This document shows positions 6,567 through 9,041 of a stretch of DNA of 9,041 nucleotides, piece after piece. This DNA is from LMEP-6097 sp049314535. Lineage in GTDB: Bacteria > Cyanobacteriota > Vampirovibrionia > LMEP-6097. The position numbers were made by a program, and so were the translations under genes. The notes under the pieces were generated by a model. It was not told the origin of the DNA. It did not search any database and saw only the letters and a list, made by a program, of their open reading frames with translations. Position 1 is the first letter of the stretch, and each line of letters begins with the position of its first letter. The stretch is from positions 1 to 9,041 of the forward strand of contig JBMOEX010000087.1 of NCBI GenBank assembly GCA_049314535.1, read 5' to 3'.

Positions 6567-7823
6567 ATGGAGTATAGAAAAAGATTTATTGAATCTGAGA
6601 TAGATGATCTTTTCGAGATATTCCCAATCGTTTCACTAACTGGTCCTCGCCAATCTGGTAAGTCGACTCTTATTAAGCATTACATCAGTAAAAAAAAAAT
6701 ACCATGGTCTTATATTTCCTTAGATGATAGAGAAATACTTTTAAGAATCAAGGAAGATCCCACCCTTTTCGCTCACTCAATAAATTCAAATATCGCTATA
6801 GACGAAGCCCAAAAAGCCCCAGAGTTATTTCATGCTTTAAAGCAAGTGGTAGACGCAGGATTAAAACATAAGATTATTCTTTCTGGTTCAGCTAATTTTT
6901 TATTACTAAAATCTATTACTGAATCTCTTGCTGGCAGGGTCGGTCTTTTAGAGCTTCAAGCTTTTTCAATTGCTGAAGCTTATGAATATAAATCAAATTC
7001 ATTAATACATAAAATCATTAAGAACCACTCAGTAAAAGATCTCTATGAAACACTTACGAATAGTCAACTAGAGAAAATCTCTGATAAAAAATTAATGAAT
7101 TTCATTCTCTATGGAGGTTTTCCTAAACTTATTGAGTTAAAGCCTGAACAGAAACTAAAGTGGTTTGATCGCTATATTAGCACTTATATCGAAAGAGATT
7201 TGCGTGACCTCTCACAGATTGGGAATTTAGATAATTTTCAGAAAGTTTATAAATTATTTGCCTATCAAACAGCTCAAATTCTTAACCTCAGCAATATTGC
7301 AAGTGACACTGGAATAGATTCTAAAACCGTAAAGCACTATCTATCAATATTAGAATCATCATATCAGTGTAAAACTCTGCCAGCCTATTTTTCAAAGCAA
7401 CGTAAACAATTAATTAAAAGTCCTAAAATCTTTTACTCTGATACGGGATTAGTAAACTTTCACCAAAGAAACGTTGATCTGGATTCAATGTTAAATAGAG
7501 GTGGCTGGGGCCATATACTTGAAACCTTTGTCTATAGTGAATTACATAAAGAGGCTAAAGATATGAGTCCTAAAGTAGATTTATATTTCTGGCGAACAAA
7601 CAACGGTGCTGAAGTGGATTTTGTTTTAAGTTATGGTGAAAAGCTTTATCCGATAGAAGTAAAAGGAGCTGCGATAGTAAACAGGTATGAGCTCAAAGGT
7701 CTAGAAAGCTTTATGGAAGCTGAAGGAACTAAAGTACCCTTCGGAATAGTTTTCTATCGTGGTGATAGAATCAGTTTTTTTAAAGAAAATATTTTAGGTA
7801 TTCCTTTAGGGTACTTAGGCTGA
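6567..7823 (+). CDS. AAA_14/DUF4143 ATPase with PD-(D/E)xK-like C-terminus
   Basis: This 418-residue protein belongs to the widespread family of AAA_14 ATPases fused to DUF4143. Walker A is GPRQSGKST (26-34, Lys32); Walker B is the later IAIDEAQKAP. IILSGSANFLL resembles a sensor-1 strand, and LAGRVG supplies a likely arginine motif. The middle part (about 225-275) looks like a winged helix, with NLSNIASDTGIDSKTVKHYL. The C-terminus has EVDF at 349-352 and EVK at 364-366, the D...ExK pattern of PD-(D/E)xK nucleases. Family members have no agreed function; proposals include nucleic-acid handling and links to toxin or defence genes. TAA at 6555-6557 fixes the ATG start, which has no Shine-Dalgarno sequence. 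It stands alone, convergent with the glycosyltransferase, and appears full length and intact. Confidence 0.9.
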   Translation: MEYRKRFIESEIDDLFEIFPIVSLTGPRQSGKSTLIKHYISKKKIPWSYISLDDREILLRIKEDPTLFAHSINSNIAIDEAQKAPELFHALKQVVDAGLKHKIILSGSANFLLLKSITESLAGRVGLLELQAFSIAEAYEYKSNSLIHKIIKNHSVKDLYETLTNSQLEKISDKKLMNFILYGGFPKLIELKPEQKLKWFDRYISTYIERDLRDLSQIGNLDNFQKVYKLFAYQTAQILNLSNIASDTGIDSKTVKHYLSILESSYQCKTLPAYFSKQRKQLIKSPKIFYSDTGLVNFHQRNVDLDSMLNRGGWGHILETFVYSELHKEAKDMSPKVDLYFWRTNNGAEVDFVLSYGEKLYPIEVKGAAIVNRYELKGLESFMEAEGTKVPFGIVFYRGDRISFFKENILGIPLGYLG

Positions 7824-7830
7824 AAAGACT

Positions 7831-8763
7831 TTAAACTTCCAGCTCAATAAAATACCTAGGTCTATCCTTAACTTCCTGATAAAGCTTCCCGATATACTCA
7901 CCGAGTATGCCAAAACACAGTAGCTGAACACCACCTATAAAATAAATAGAAATTATAATAGAAGCCCAGCCTGGGACTACCTCACCGAAAAGCTTTGAAT
8001 ATAAAGCCCAGAGACCAATTCCCACTGAAGCAAGAATAGAAAGAAAGCCTAAACCGCTTATAAGACGCAAAGGCATTACAGAGAAAGAAGTTACACCATT
8101 CCAAGCAAAGGAAAGCATTTTATTTAGTGGGTATTTCGACTCACCAGCAAAGCGTTTCGACCTGTCATAGTAGACTATCGAATGCTTAAAACCGATCAAA
8201 GGAATTACTCCTCTTAAAAACATATTTATCTCACGAAACTCTTTTAAAGCCTGAATCGCTCTTCTACTCATCAGCCTATAATCTGCATGATTATAGATGG
8301 TTTTAGTTCCAAGAAAATTCATTAAGCCATAAAATAGCTGTGCTGTAGTTCTTTTAAAAAATGAGTCTGAGTCTCTCTGTTTTCGTGCCGCATAAACGAT
8401 CTGGTCGCCCTGTAAATAGTTATCTAACATTTCACGAATAACATTAATATCATCCTGTAAATCAGCATCTATACTGATTACGGCATCAGCATCGACACTA
8501 AATAAACCAGCTAGTAAAGCATTTTGATGCCCGCAGTTATTTGAAAGTTTAATACCTTTAATATGCTGCGTTTCTTTACTTAAATCTTGAATCTGAGACC
8601 AAGTTTTATCGGCACTGCCGTCATCCACAAAACAAATAAAACTAGAATCTGATATTTTACCAGCTCTAATTAATTCTTTTAATAAATCTAAAAGGCGAGA
8701 AGCTGTCTCTGAAAGGACTTCTTCTTCGTTATAACAAGGTACTACTATTGCTATTTTGGTCAC
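7831..8763 (-). CDS. DPM1/GtrB-like polyprenyl-phosphate glycosyltransferase (GT2)
   Basis: This 310-residue family 2 glycosyltransferase should move a sugar from a nucleotide donor to undecaprenyl or another polyprenyl phosphate at the inner membrane face. VVPCYNEEEV (7-16), VDDGS (46-50) and DADLQDD (99-105) are the nucleotide- and metal-binding motifs. Two C-terminal membrane segments (about 234-255 and 268-290) precede GILGEYIGKLYQEVKDRPRY, typical of GtrB/ArnC-type enzymes. The start is GTG at 8763-8761. The nearby ATG (8776-8774) is out of frame, and TGA at 8775-8773 blocks extension. Shine-Dalgarno support is poor: AGAGG lies about 18 bases upstream. The donor sugar cannot be told. Such enzymes commonly supply lipid-linked sugars to a membrane glycosyltransferase or flippase; the divergent membrane gene may be functionally linked. 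The gap to the convergent ATPase gene is only seven bases, and I see no terminator there. Confidence 0.95.
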   Translation of the reverse strand: MTKIAIVVPCYNEEEVLSETASRLLDLLKELIRAGKISDSSFICFVDDGSADKTWSQIQDLSKETQHIKGIKLSNNCGHQNALLAGLFSVDADAVISIDADLQDDINVIREMLDNYLQGDQIVYAARKQRDSDSFFKRTTAQLFYGLMNFLGTKTIYNHADYRLMSRRAIQALKEFREINMFLRGVIPLIGFKHSIVYYDRSKRFAGESKYPLNKMLSFAWNGVTSFSVMPLRLISGLGFLSILASVGIGLWALYSKLFGEVVPGWASIIISIYFIGGVQLLCFGILGEYIGKLYQEVKDRPRYFIELEV

Positions 8764-8844
8764 AATGATAACTCATAAAAACCTCTGTATATTATGCAGC
8801 GGTCTCTATGAGTATAATAGACTATCGAGACAGGGAGACAAAAA
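8764..8844. promoter_or_regulatory. Divergent promoter region with AGGGAG ribosome site
   Basis: The plus strand carries a perfect TATAAT (8813-8818) with no good -35. A strong ribosome site, AGGGAGA (8832-8838), follows before the membrane gene. For the minus strand, CATAAT (8796-8791) is a possible -10 for the glycosyltransferase, 27 bases before its GTG. ACCTCTG (8781-8787) and CAGCGGT (8797-8803) form an imperfect 7-bp inverted repeat (one mismatch) around that minus-strand box. GAGACA occurs twice, eight bases apart (8827-8832, 8835-8840). The ribosome site is the firmest element. Confidence 0.45.
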
Positions 8845-9041
8845 ATTCTCAGATTATTATTTATTTTTCAAGCTTTAATCGCTGCCATTTCATGGTTAGC
8901 TTGGTTTATAGCAGCGCAAGATAGCACACTCGGCTATTTCGTCCAAAAGAGTTTTTTCTTACCCGTTCCATTAGAGCAAGTTAAAAACCAAGTAATTAAT
9001 AATTTTAGCCTCGCAGAATTTCCCTCTTGGCTAATCTGCTT
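8845..9041 (+). CDS. N-terminal part of an unidentified membrane protein, probable ATT start
   Basis: The frame is open from 8821 to the window edge and gives about 65 residues from base 8845. It begins (M)LRLLFIFQALIAAISWLA, followed by WFIAAQD: one basic residue and then a clear membrane helix or signal anchor of about 20 residues. A polar loop with LPVPLEQVKNQVINN follows, then FPSWLIC, possibly the start of a second helix. There is no ATG, GTG or TTG in frame. ATT at 8845 sits six bases after AGGGAGA and just where the hydrophobic stretch begins, so it is the best start. A sequencing error that removed a normal start is the alternative. I do not recognise the family. The divergent polyprenyl-phosphate glycosyltransferase makes a cell-envelope role plausible, but this is inference. 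Confidence 0.6.
   Translation, partial: MLRLLFIFQALIAAISWLAWFIAAQDSTLGYFVQKSFFLPVPLEQVKNQVINNFSLAEFPSWLIC

Noticed and set aside
7795..7858. 8-bp inverted repeat TAGGTATT / AATACCTA across the convergent gene ends, considered as a bidirectional terminator
   Set aside because: The loop is 48 bases long and no U-run follows on either strand, so chance is more likely.

Overview
This is an AT-rich bacterial window (about one third G+C by eye). It is densely packed, with no gap over 100 bases, and uses the standard code (TGA is a stop in two genes, TGG is Trp). I cannot place the organism firmly. The combination of a PdtaS/PdtaR-type signalling pair, a type-2 TyrRS, large exported TPR proteins, short spacers and weak or absent Shine-Dalgarno sites would suit an uncultivated lineage near Cyanobacteria (Melainabacteria/Margulisbacteria-like). 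That is a guess. Nothing here is phage, transposon, rRNA, tRNA or CRISPR.

Left region (1-3073): a medium-chain dehydrogenase on the minus strand runs off the left edge. It is divergent from a 697-aa exported TPR protein. The dehydrogenase has lost the residues that normally hold the catalytic zinc but keeps the four structural-zinc cysteines. The TPR gene ends in a perfect 12-bp hairpin that contains its own stop codon.

Middle region (3090-6497): a strong promoter (TTGCAT-17-TATAAT) lies so close to the tyrS start that the mRNA should be leaderless or nearly so. tyrS is followed after 13 nt by a soluble PdtaS-like histidine kinase (GTG start). After 49 nt comes a PdtaR-like response regulator with an ANTAR RNA-binding domain and its own candidate promoter. 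Together they form a plausible phosphorelay ending in transcription antitermination. The hairpin just upstream of the tyrS promoter has a loop that can be read as a hexaloop with A1 and G4, the rule for ANTAR targets. This is the most speculative but most testable link in the window.

Right region (6498-9041): an AAA_14/DUF4143 ATPase with a PD-(D/E)xK-like C-terminus has a long inverted repeat over its promoter. It is convergent with a DPM1/GtrB-like polyprenyl-phosphate glycosyltransferase. Divergent from the glycosyltransferase is the start of a membrane protein that has no ATG, GTG or TTG in frame. A strong Shine-Dalgarno sequence points to an ATT start codon.
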